Assembly (NCBI GenBank): GCA_035528235.1
Contig: DATKZB010000314.1
Coordinates: 1 to 10,503 of the forward strand
Source: DATKZB01 sp035528235
GTDB lineage: Bacteria; Planctomycetota; Phycisphaerae; FEN-1346
Direction of reading: 5' to 3'
DNA length: 10,503 bases
The notes under the pieces are model-generated. The model was not told the DNA's origin. It ran no database searches and was given only the letters and a program-made list of their open reading frames with translations. How positions within the stretch are numbered: the stretch's first letter is position 1; each line of letters begins with the position of its first letter. The position numbers and the translations under genes are program-made. Positions 5,129 through 10,503 of the stretch are shown here, piece by piece.

Positions 5129-6343
5129 ATGCGCCGGACGCGATTCGTCTTCGGGTGTCTGTTGAGCCTGATGTTGGCTGGCCTGTCTCTGGCGGCGTCG
5201 GCCCCGTTGCTGCCGGGAGAACGGGCTGCCCCGGCGGCCGCGCCGGCGGCCCTGGTGCCGGCCTCGCCGGCCCCTCTGACGCCGGCCACACCGGCCGCTC
5301 TGGTGCCGGTCACACCGGCTCCCTCGCCGGTCTATCCCTATACCGGCTACGTCAACGCCGACCTGGTGAACGTGCGGTGCGGCCCGGGCCTGTACTACTA
5401 TCCCCTGGCCGCCCTGAGCAAGTCGAGCCGCGTGATCGTTGAGAGCGAGTCCAACGGCTGGCTGGCCCTGCGCCCGCCGGAAGGCGTGTACGGCCTGGTC
5501 CGCAAGAGCGACCTGACCATCGGCCAGAGCGGGGCGAGCGGCACCGTGTCGGCGCCCAGCGCCCGGGTGTACGCGTCGAGCCCGACGGCCAAGCGCCGCT
5601 GGTGCGTCATGGCCACGCTCCGCCAGGGCGACACCGTGCAGGTGCTCGGCCCGGCCGAGGGTGAGCTCGTGCGGATCGCGTCGCCGGCCGACGCCCGTGT
5701 ATACGTCGTCGACCAGTACGTGGCGGCCAGCGGCACGCCCGATGTGGCTCCCGACAAACCGGCCGTGCCGATCGACGTCGAGCCGCCCCAGACCGAGCCG
5801 CTCGTCGAGGCGTTCAAGAAGGCCGAGGCCGACCTGAGGGCCGAACTGGCCAAGGACGTGCCCGAACGCGACTTCGAGCCGGTTGCCGCCCAGTTCAAGG
5901 ACGTCGCCGAGAAGGCCGAGAAGGCGTATCTCAAGAACGCCGCCCAGCGCCGCCTGGCCCACATTGCGGCCCTGGCCGAGCAGCAGGCCGAGTACGTGCG
6001 GGTGGCCTCGCTGGCCGACAATCTCGACAGCCGCCTCGCCGACATCAAGACCCGCTGGGCCGACAAGCAGACCGAGGCCAGGCACGAGAAGGGCCTCCAG
6101 CGGAGCGACTTCCTGGTGACCGGCTGCGTGGCCAAACTCGAGAGCCTCGAGGATGTCGATTACCCCATCAAGTACAAACTGGTCGACCAGAACAACCGGC
6201 CGCTCGTCGTCCTCAAGAGCACCACCTACGACCTCGGCAAGTACGTCGGCAAGATCGTCGGTGTCCGCGGGACCAAGACGTACCTGAAGGAATGGCGGAT
6301 CAACCTGGTCACCGTGGACGACATGGAGGTGCTGGAGGAGTAG
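5129..6343 (+). CDS. Exported bacterial SH3-domain protein with coiled-coil region
   Basis: A 404-residue protein. ATG 5129 has AGGAAGGAG upstream and directly starts a signal peptide (MRRTR, then hydrophobic 6-23, Ala-rich cleavage region near 24-26). An Ala/Pro linker (33-69) follows, including three 8-residue repeats. Residues about 71-131 form a bacterial SH3 module with a YVNADLVNVRCGPGLYYYPL-type start, and about 137-200 form a second, more divergent SH3-like module. Residues about 222-320 are charged and helical, probably coiled coil. The end (328-404) is a beta-rich module with GKIVGVRGTKTYLKEWRI, reminiscent of OB-like folds. The protein probably sits in the periplasm or envelope and may bind peptidoglycan or protein partners. 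This is inferred from the family; no enzymatic domain is seen. It has its own promoter and terminator. Confidence 0.83.
   Translation: MRRTRFVFGCLLSLMLAGLSLAASAPLLPGERAAPAAAPAALVPASPAPLTPATPAALVPVTPAPSPVYPYTGYVNADLVNVRCGPGLYYYPLAALSKSSRVIVESESNGWLALRPPEGVYGLVRKSDLTIGQSGASGTVSAPSARVYASSPTAKRRWCVMATLRQGDTVQVLGPAEGELVRIASPADARVYVVDQYVAASGTPDVAPDKPAVPIDVEPPQTEPLVEAFKKAEADLRAELAKDVPERDFEPVAAQFKDVAEKAEKAYLKNAAQRRLAHIAALAEQQAEYVRVASLADNLDSRLADIKTRWADKQTEARHEKGLQRSDFLVTGCVAKLESLEDVDYPIKYKLVDQNNRPLVVLKSTTYDLGKYVGKIVGVRGTKTYLKEWRINLVTVDDMEVLEE
5249..5320 (+). repeat. Three tandem 24-bp units encoding an Ala/Pro linker
   Basis: Three imperfect in-frame 24-base units encode ALVPASPA, PLTPATPA and ALVPVTPA, followed by a partial unit. 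They lie between the signal peptide and the first SH3 module. Such in-frame units can expand or contract by slippage, changing linker length without breaking the frame. Confidence 0.85.
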
Positions 6344-6404
6344 GAAGCCCCCAACCGCCGAATCACGACCCGGAGCCACGCGCAAGTGGGCCTGACGTGT
6401 CTTC

Positions 6405-6432
6405 GTAGGGGCACGACATGTCGTGCCCCTAC
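6405..6432. repeat. 28-bp perfect palindrome (AGGGGCACGAC family, copy 2)
   Basis: A perfect palindrome centred on ACATGT whose inner 26 bases are identical to the copy at 2396-2421. It lies between the SH3 gene and the small leftward gene. It is bracketed by a 19-base direct repeat (6364-6382 and 6440-6458, one mismatch), the right copy of which is the left arm of a terminator. Confidence 0.9.
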
Positions 6433-6448
6433 AACTAACCACGACCTG

Positions 6449-6486
6449 GAGCCACGCGGCCCAAGCCGGCGCGTGGCTCGGTTTTT
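6449..6486 (+). terminator. Strong intrinsic terminator downstream of the SH3 gene
   Basis: A 10-bp perfect stem GAGCCACGCG (6449-6458) / CGCGTGGCTC (6470-6479) with an 11-base loop, then GG and five T residues (6482-6486). Orientation fits the SH3 gene, which ends 105 bases earlier. The minus-strand reading has no T-run after the stem, so it should not terminate the leftward small gene. Confidence 0.8.
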
Positions 6487-6515
6487 GCCCCGCGCCCGGG
6501 AGCACCGGCGCCACG

Positions 6516-6746
6516 TCACCCCAGGCGCGCCCACCTCAGGAACCGGCGGAGGACGTCGCGGTTGGCCACCTCGGCCGCGCCGAACACGCCGCGCCAGAAC
6601 ACCTGCTGCATCGTCCGGCTGAACCCCTCCGTGCCGACCCGCTTGCGGGGAATCCGGCGGACCTTGTCGGGGTTCGCCAGCCCCCACGTGATGAAGGCCG
6701 AGACCTCGTCGATGATGCGGCGGCGGTGTTCCTCGAATTCCAGCAT
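6516..6746 (-). CDS. Small conserved-looking protein of unknown function
   Basis: A 76-residue protein that I do not recognise. It is highly charged (many Arg, with Glu and Asp), with a helical N-terminus (LEFEEHRRRIIDEVSAFITW), then a basic KVRRIPRKRVG stretch and a second helical half containing RTMQQVFWRGVFGAAEVANR. There is no signal peptide or membrane segment. It looks cytoplasmic, possibly nucleic-acid or protein binding, but no function can be assigned. Support for a real gene comes from an excellent -10 (TACAAT) and a well-spaced -35 just upstream, and from amino-acid composition unlike the repeat-derived shadow frames nearby. No Shine-Dalgarno precedes the ATG, and the promoter position predicts a nearly leaderless transcript. 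Confidence 0.6.
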   Translation of the reverse strand: MLEFEEHRRRIIDEVSAFITWGLANPDKVRRIPRKRVGTEGFSRTMQQVFWRGVFGAAEVANRDVLRRFLRWARLG

Positions 6747-6754
6747 GATGGCCG

Positions 6755-6783
6755 ATTGTAGAACGCCGGCGCCGCGAAGTCAC
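6755..6783 (-). promoter_or_regulatory. Putative promoter of the small gene, near-leaderless position
   Basis: On the minus strand, -35 GTGACT (6783-6778; four of six), 17-bp spacer, -10 TACAAT (6760-6755; five of six). Eight bases separate the -10 from the A of the ATG at 6746, so the leader would be zero to about two bases. This agrees with the absence of a ribosome binding site. Confidence 0.55.
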
Positions 6784-6825
6784 CCCCCTTTTCGCGCGGG
6801 TGTCCCTCGCCGCCGCCCCGTGTTT

Positions 6826-6908
6826 GCGCGGCGGGTCCCCGTACCCGCCGCGCTCTTTCATTTCATGAGATTGCGGGTTGGCGCGGTGGGTGCGGGGACC
6901 CACCGCGC
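6826..6908. repeat. Inverted pair of GC-rich hairpins (composite repeat, second locus)
   Basis: The left hairpin has arms 6826-6836 and 6843-6853 (GCGCGGCGGGT stem, loop CCCCGT). The right hairpin has arms 6881-6891 and 6898-6908 (GCGCGGTGGGT stem, loop GCGGGG). Order, loop orientation and the C-to-T stem difference are the same as at 1068-1144, and both loci carry GTGTTTGCGCGG leading into the left hairpin. The 27-base spacer is unrelated to the 21-base spacer of the other locus. Confidence 0.87.
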
Positions 6909-6909
6909 C

Positions 6910-7153
6910 ACCATCCAGTCCTGAACCGCCATAGCGGGCGGTGTGCGCCGCTGCCGGGGACCGTCGCGTCGGTCCCGAAAAAACCTCGCGGTTTCCGCGA
7001 CGGGCGCGCAAGCCTGACCGCCCGATTCACTGGCGGCGCCGGCCGGGAACCCGCGCCCGGCGGACCATCGCAACACACGCCCGTAAAAGGACTTACAGAC
7101 GCCCTTCCGGCCGACGCCGCGCCGCCTTAAAAGCCCCCCGGAGCCCCGGCGGT
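6910..7153. other. Non-coding stretch with a possible nested stem-loop, otherwise nothing assigned
   Basis: No convincing gene is seen in this part of the roughly 500-base gap between the small leftward gene and the PEP-CTERM gene; the open frames run into hairpin-repeat translation. An 8-bp stem CCGTCGCG (6961-6968) / CGCGACGG (6996-7003) encloses a 5-bp hairpin AAACC/GGTTT (6981-6985 and 6990-6994, loop TCGC). A 6-bp stem lies at 7042-7047 / 7056-7061. I do not recognise a known riboswitch or small RNA. Confidence 0.35.
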
Positions 7154-7181
7154 TTGCCTCGGGACCGCCCATGCGTATGGT
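7154..7181 (+). promoter_or_regulatory. Putative promoter of the PEP-CTERM gene
   Basis: -35 TTGCCT (7154-7159), 16-bp spacer, -10 TATGGT (7176-7181). The predicted start near 7188 leaves a leader of about 56 bases with AGGAG at 7234-7238. The boxes resemble the other promoters in this window. Confidence 0.42.
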
Positions 7182-7244
7182 TGATCGTAGCCCACGGCCA
7201 ACAGGCCAAGTGCGTTTCCTGGGACCGTCGAGTAGGAGTCTTCA

Positions 7245-8126
7245 ATGGAGATGACCATGATCAAGGTGACCAAGTTGCAGGTGGCTCTGTTCGGCGCTGT
7301 GCTTGTGGCGGGCGGGTTGGTTGTGGTTCTCGTCGCGTCGACAGCGTTGGGTGGGCCGATTCTTGACGGAAAACTCGACCCCGCCGAAGGCTACACCTCA
7401 GGCCAGTTTCTCAATCTGACCGTTGAGAAGAGCAGCATCATCGTCTCCGGCGGCCAACTCTGGCTTTATCAGGACCCGAACTCCGGAGACGTATCCGTTG
7501 CCCTCACACTGCCCACCACGCTCGTGGACAATACCTACGGCGACGGCATGGTCGGATGGGGCAAGGGCGTCGCGCCAAGCGGAAAAAACCATAACTTCAA
7601 GGACCTCATCGGGAGCGACAAGGCCCAGTTCACCTTCACCGACGGCGCAGGAAACACCGTCCTCGACGTGGTCATGGATTACATGTCCCAGACCTCCAAG
7701 GGCAGCGGCGCCTACGCGTCTTTCGGCGTGACCGGCGGCGACGGAGAGGTCCAACTTGGCTCGGCCGACGCCGTCCTCGGGTGGGGCACCTCGCTCGACC
7801 ACAACTTCAACGCCCTTGGCTTCGTACTGACTGAGGATTCTCCCGAGACCGACGCGGCCTACACCGAGAATCCCGACTTCGCCGGATGGATCTACGAGGT
7901 GGTCTACGAGTTGCAGGTCTCCGGCAGCCTCTTTGCCGACAACGGCTTCGGCAACGTCGAAGTGCCCACCGTGCACATCTCGCCCAACAAGATCGGCGCG
8001 AACAAGGTATACCCTTACACGGGCGGTGAGGTCCCCGAACCCGCTACGATCGCCCTCATGGGCATCGGCCTGAGCCTGGCGCTGGTGTTCCGCAAGAAGC
8101 CCGGCAGCCGGCCGGCCCGTGACTGA
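7245..8126 (+). CDS. PEP-CTERM sorting-signal surface protein
   Basis: A 293-residue exported protein. ATG 7245 is chosen because AGGAG lies 6 bases upstream; in-frame ATGs follow at 7251 and 7257. A basic N-terminus and hydrophobic segment (about 11-36) form the signal peptide. The mature part starts ILDGKLDPAEGY, reminiscent of beta-sandwich carbohydrate-binding or DOMON-like extracellular modules, and is rich in Gly, Asp, Thr and aromatic residues. The C-terminus has the complete PEP-CTERM tripartite signal: VPEPAT (263-268), hydrophobic helix (about 269-282), and basic RKK (283-285). The family model is export, recognition by an exosortase, cleavage and attachment or release with extracellular polysaccharide. 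No exosortase or polysaccharide gene is in the window, so the sorting enzyme must be elsewhere. The ligand is unknown. Confidence 0.88.
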   Translation: MEMTMIKVTKLQVALFGAVLVAGGLVVVLVASTALGGPILDGKLDPAEGYTSGQFLNLTVEKSSIIVSGGQLWLYQDPNSGDVSVALTLPTTLVDNTYGDGMVGWGKGVAPSGKNHNFKDLIGSDKAQFTFTDGAGNTVLDVVMDYMSQTSKGSGAYASFGVTGGDGEVQLGSADAVLGWGTSLDHNFNALGFVLTEDSPETDAAYTENPDFAGWIYEVVYELQVSGSLFADNGFGNVEVPTVHISPNKIGANKVYPYTGGEVPEPATIALMGIGLSLALVFRKKPGSRPARD

Positions 8127-8159
8127 GCGATCGAATCTGTAGACGCATGTTCCAGCCCC

Positions 8160-8232
8160 GTGCGCGGTGGGTCCCCGCACTCGCCGCGCACGGGCGCATG
8201 GGCATGTGCCACGGGTTGTTTGTCAGCCCGTG
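8160..8232. repeat. Degenerate two-hairpin intergenic repeat
   Basis: The first hairpin has arms 8160-8172 and 8179-8191 (GTGCGCGGTGGGT paired with ACTCGCCGCGCAC, 13 bp including two G-T wobbles, loop CCCCGC). The second has arms 8210-8218 and 8224-8232 (CACGGGTTG/CAGCCCGTG, 9 bp with one wobble). They correspond to the modules at 3352-3379 and 3320-3341, but in reverse order. Changes in the stems mostly keep pairing. They lie between the PEP-CTERM gene and the UROD-family promoter. Confidence 0.75.
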
Positions 8233-8277
8233 CGCCTCCCCATCGCGACAAGCGTTGACGGTTCCCGCACCGGCGCC

Positions 8278-8306
8278 TTGCCGCCGGGCCCCCCTTGGCG
8301 TATGCT
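8278..8306 (+). promoter_or_regulatory. Putative promoter of the UROD-family gene
   Basis: -35 TTGCCG (8278-8283), 17-bp spacer, -10 TATGCT (8301-8306). The start would be near 8313, giving a leader of about 48 bases with AGGA at 8350-8353. The in-frame ATG at 8302 overlaps the -10 and is therefore unlikely to be the start codon. Confidence 0.45.
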
Positions 8307-8361
8307 TCCCGGGCAACTGGCCAGCCGGGCCCGCCGGTGGCCGCCGGAAAGGAAACGCCGC

Positions 8362-9441
8362 GTGATCTCCTACGAAGGCCGGAACCGCCGGACCGTCAAC
8401 CTCCTCAAGACGATAACCTTCGACCGGCCCGAGTGGACGCCGTGCGCCATCGGCCTGCTGCCGGCCACGTGGATGAAGTATCGCGAAGGGCTCGAGCAAC
8501 TGCTGCTGGCGCACCCGCGGCTGTTCCCGGGGTTCCGCGCCGGCACGACCGACTTCGACGCCGTCGGCAGCCCCCTCTACGAACTCGGCCGGCACACCGA
8601 CTGCTGGGGCACCGTGTGGGAGAACATCGCGCGCGGCCTCGACAGCGCGGTGGTCGGGTTCCCGCTGGCCGACGGGTCGGCCCTGGCGTCGTGGCGCGTG
8701 CCCGACCCGATGGTCGACGACCTGTTCGGCCCGCGCCCGCCGTGGAACGAGGTCCGCCGGCAGATGGACGAGGCCCGGCGGCGGGGCGACCTGGCGACCG
8801 GCGGCGGGCTGCCACACGGCTTTATGTACATGCGCCTGTATTTCCTGCGCGGCTTCGAAAACCTCATGATCGACATGGCCACCGACGACCCGCACCTCGC
8901 GCGACTCATCCAGACGGTCGAAGGCTACAACGCCGCCGTCATCCGCCGGTATCTCGACCTGGGCGCCGAGTACATGGCCTTCGGCGACGACCTCGGCATG
9001 CAGAACTCCCTGCCGATGGGCCCGGCCTTGTGGCGCAAGTTCATCGGGCCCTCCTACCACCGCCTGCTCGCCCCTTGCCGCGAGCGCGGCGTGCCCGTGT
9101 ACCTCCACACCGACGGGCACGTCGTCGAGATCATCCCCGACCTCATCGCCGCTGGTGTCCGCGTGCTCAACCCCCAGATTCGGGCCAACGGCCTGGAGGG
9201 GCTCCAGCGGGAGGCGCGCGGCAAGGTGTGCCTGAACCAGGACCTGGACCGGCAACTCTTCCCCTTCGCCACGCCCGCCGAGATCGAGGACCACATCGGC
9301 GAGGTCTTCGAGGGGCTGTACCTGCCGGAGGGCGGACTCATGCTGCTGGCCGAGTGCGGGCCGGACGTGCCCCTGGAGAACATCGAGGCCATCGCCTGCA
9401 CTCTCGAACGCCTTTGCCACCCGCCCGAGCCCGACGAGTAG
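8362..9441 (+). CDS. Uroporphyrinogen decarboxylase-family protein (not true HemE)
   Basis: A 359-residue protein starting at GTG 8362 with AGGA eight bases upstream. Length and barrel layout match the URO-D superfamily, which contains HemE and the MtaA/MtbA corrinoid-dependent methyltransferases. The N-terminal arginine motif of HemE (WMRQAGRY-like) is absent and replaced by GLLPATWMKYREG (31-43), so porphyrinogen decarboxylation is unlikely. Late in the barrel are YLHTDGH (247-253), NPQIRANGLEGLQ (270-282) and LLAECGPDVP (328-337). H249 and C332 fall where methyltransferase relatives carry zinc ligands, but the expected second ligand (HxC) is D251 here. Many planctomycetes carry multiple such paralogues of unknown substrate. 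A methyl-transfer or decarboxylation role is plausible but unproven. Its 3' end converges on the isomerase-like gene. Confidence 0.85.
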   Translation: MISYEGRNRRTVNLLKTITFDRPEWTPCAIGLLPATWMKYREGLEQLLLAHPRLFPGFRAGTTDFDAVGSPLYELGRHTDCWGTVWENIARGLDSAVVGFPLADGSALASWRVPDPMVDDLFGPRPPWNEVRRQMDEARRRGDLATGGGLPHGFMYMRLYFLRGFENLMIDMATDDPHLARLIQTVEGYNAAVIRRYLDLGAEYMAFGDDLGMQNSLPMGPALWRKFIGPSYHRLLAPCRERGVPVYLHTDGHVVEIIPDLIAAGVRVLNPQIRANGLEGLQREARGKVCLNQDLDRQLFPFATPAEIEDHIGEVFEGLYLPEGGLMLLAECGPDVPLENIEAIACTLERLCHPPEPDE

Positions 9442-9496
9442 GCGGAAACAGGGTCACCCTACGGGCTGACCATGCCACCCGACGTGCCACCCGCTG

Positions 9497-10297
9497 TCAC
9501 CCGGCGCCGGCGGCGAAGAGTTCCTTCGCAAACGCGATGTCCTGGGCGATGAGCCGGTCGACGGACGCCTCGTCGGAGTACTCGGCCGTCAGGCACACCG
9601 GCCCCGAGTAGCCGCGGGCCTTCAGTTCCGTCACGACGACCGGCCACGAACACAGGCCCTCCCGGCCCGGCACCCATTCCTTCTGCCACTCGGCCACGGG
9701 GGCGCCCGGCGGGCTCGTGCGGCGCCACACGGCGTTCTTCAGGTTCACCATCGCCAGGTGCGACCAGACGATGTCGATGGCCATCTCCTCTTCCTCCCCG
9801 TCGAGAGCGCAGTGGGCCGGGTCGAGGACCGCCGCCACGTGCCTCGGGTCGAACCGTTCGACCAGTCGCCAGACGGCCAGCGCGTGCGGCACACAACGGT
9901 CGCAGTGGTTCTGGATGCCCAGGGTCACGCCGTGCTTTTCCAGCAGCGGCACCAGCCGCTCGTACTTCGCCAGCAGCCGGGCCTCGCTCGCCAGGTACCC
10001 GTCGGCGTCGATGGTCTCGCAGACGCGGATGACGGGCACGCCCGCCTCGGCGCAGGCGGCCAGGGTGGGCTCGTCGGTCGGGCCGGCGATGCTGGCGATG
10101 CAAAGCCCCGAGTCGGCCAGGACCCGCGCCGCTGCCGGCAGGTCCCTGACCACGGTCTCGGGCGACACCTGGAACCCCGGACGCACGGGCAGTTCCACGC
10201 CGTCGAAGCCCAGGCCCTTGACGAACGGCCCGAGGTCGCCCAGCGGCATCTTCCAGGGCTTCGTGAACACGGTGAAGGTAACGGGCTTTGGGGCCAT
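9497..10297 (-). CDS. Sugar phosphate isomerase/epimerase-like TIM-barrel protein
   Basis: A 266-residue protein. The ATG at 10295-10297 is preferred because GGAG lies 8 bases upstream; another in-frame ATG at 10315 lacks a good site. The features fit the xylose-isomerase-like/AP-endonuclease-2 barrel family: a first strand with FTKPWKMPLGDLGPFVKGLG, GFDGVELPVRPG (30-41), LGIQNHCDR (126-134), LDPAH (158-162), VNLKNA (184-189) and LTAEYSDE (236-243). The last Glu, and Asp159/His162, are likely metal ligands. Q129 stands where many members have a metal-binding Glu. There is no signal peptide. It lies 78 bases downstream of the NagA-like gene on the same strand, probably in one unit for amino-sugar or sugar breakdown. 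The substrate is unknown. Confidence 0.85.
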   Translation of the reverse strand: MAPKPVTFTVFTKPWKMPLGDLGPFVKGLGFDGVELPVRPGFQVSPETVVRDLPAAARVLADSGLCIASIAGPTDEPTLAACAEAGVPVIRVCETIDADGYLASEARLLAKYERLVPLLEKHGVTLGIQNHCDRCVPHALAVWRLVERFDPRHVAAVLDPAHCALDGEEEEMAIDIVWSHLAMVNLKNAVWRRTSPPGAPVAEWQKEWVPGREGLCSWPVVVTELKARGYSGPVCLTAEYSDEASVDRLIAQDIAFAKELFAAGAG

Positions 10298-10337
10298 TGA
10301 GGGCACTCCGTCCATCCAAGGCGCCGCTCGCGTGTGC

Positions 10338-10359
10338 CACGGCTTGCTTGCAAGCCGTG
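10338..10359. repeat. CACGGCTTGC hairpin repeat between the NagA-like and isomerase genes
   Basis: A perfect 10-bp hairpin, CACGGCTTGC (10338-10347) / GCAAGCCGTG (10350-10359), with a 2-base loop. It is identical to 3320-3341, including the preceding GTGTGC. It lies inside a probable co-transcribed gap, where a stem could modulate relative expression of the two genes. Confidence 0.88.
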
Positions 10360-10375
10360 TCCCCAGGCTGCGCGG

Positions 10376-10503
10376 CTAGCGGTCCGTCGCGCCGGCCTGC
10401 CAGACGACTTCGCCGCCAACGAGGGTCATCGAGACGTTCACGTCGTCGTCGAACAGGGCGATGTCGGCCTCCTTGCCGGCGGCGAGCGACCCGCGCGACG
10501 CGT
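10376..10503 (-). CDS. nagA: NagA-like amidohydrolase, C-terminal fragment
   Basis: The last 41 codons of a leftward gene that begins beyond the right edge; its stop is TAG at 10378-10376. The peptide ASRGSLAAGKEADIALFDDD, followed by VNVSMTLVGGEVV, matches the closing composite beta-sandwich of metal-dependent amidohydrolases. It is closest in style to N-acetylglucosamine-6-phosphate deacetylase, which has GSLxxGKxADLVxLDxDLNV followed by a VVxGG-type strand. NagA converts GlcNAc-6-phosphate to glucosamine-6-phosphate and acetate. Catalytic residues lie outside the window, so dihydroorotase- or imidazolonepropionase-like enzymes cannot be excluded. The pairing with a sugar isomerase-like gene supports amino-sugar catabolism. 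Confidence 0.65.
   Translation of the reverse strand, partial: ASRGSLAAGKEADIALFDDDVNVSMTLVGGEVVWQAGATDR

Noticed and set aside
3512..6343. A peptide-maturation cluster around the radical SAM enzyme
   Set aside because: No small precursor-like ORF, transporter or peptidase lies beside it. The neighbouring SH3 gene has its own terminator-bounded unit.
3479..6514. A 1011-codon open frame on the minus strand
   Set aside because: It is antisense to the radical SAM and SH3 genes, both with clear motifs. High third-position GC keeps stops rare on the opposite strand, and the translation shows no recognisable domain.
6858..7172. Possible minus-strand gene in the gap before the PEP-CTERM gene
   Set aside because: Its C-terminal part is translated hairpin repeat, its composition is Arg/Gly/Pro rich and low in hydrophobic core residues, and no convincing ribosome binding site was seen.
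6941..7366. Plus-strand open frame overlapping the PEP-CTERM start
   Set aside because: It overlaps the signal peptide of the well-supported PEP-CTERM gene in another frame and has a composition typical of non-coding GC-rich DNA.
8302..8361. ATG 8302 as start of the UROD-family gene
   Set aside because: It overlaps the -10 TATGCT, and the added residues are Arg/Pro-rich and unlike family N-termini. GTG 8362 has AGGA at a good distance.

Overview
The window is GC-rich, gene-dense bacterial chromosome. I infer a member of the Planctomycetota (Phycisphaerae-like or a neighbouring lineage). The reasons are a PEP-CTERM surface protein, the mix of Gfo/Idh/MocA oxidoreductase, sugar-isomerase TIM-barrel and UROD-family genes, a radical SAM/SPASM protein, and short GC-rich hairpin repeats in nearly every large intergenic gap. 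No rRNA, tRNA, CRISPR array, transposase or phage gene was seen. The organism is inferred from protein style only.

Layout, left to right: the 3' end of a Gfo/Idh/MocA oxidoreductase (+, 1-111); an aldo/keto-reductase-like protein (-, 166-1005); a leuB-type 3-isopropylmalate dehydrogenase (-, 1166-2278); a class I SAM methyltransferase (+, 2526-3293); a radical SAM/SPASM enzyme (+, 3512-4936); an exported bacterial-SH3 protein (+, 5129-6343); a small unknown protein (-, 6516-6746); a PEP-CTERM protein (+, 7245-8126); a UROD-family protein (+, 8362-9441); a sugar phosphate isomerase/epimerase-like protein (-, 9497-10297); and the 3' end of a NagA-like amidohydrolase (-, 10376-10503).

The genes do not form one pathway. 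NagA-like and isomerase-like genes probably form one leftward sugar-catabolic unit. leuB and the AKR-like gene probably form another leftward unit. The middle genes look like separate transcription units, each with its own recognisable -35/-10 pair (TTGnC, 16-17 bp, TAnnnT). Two intrinsic terminators, at 4987-5013 and 6449-6486, close the radical SAM and SH3 units.

The most notable signals are not protein families. (i) There is a recurrent modular set of hairpin repeats, often in inverted pairs, whose stems vary by compensated base pairs. (ii) Two genes (radical SAM and the small ORF) have promoters placed so that the transcript would start at or within a few bases of the ATG, so they are probably leaderless. 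(iii) A terminator's left arm is duplicated around a 28-bp perfect palindrome. I found no convincing new defence or biosynthetic system. The radical SAM protein and the small unknown gene are the best unknowns.
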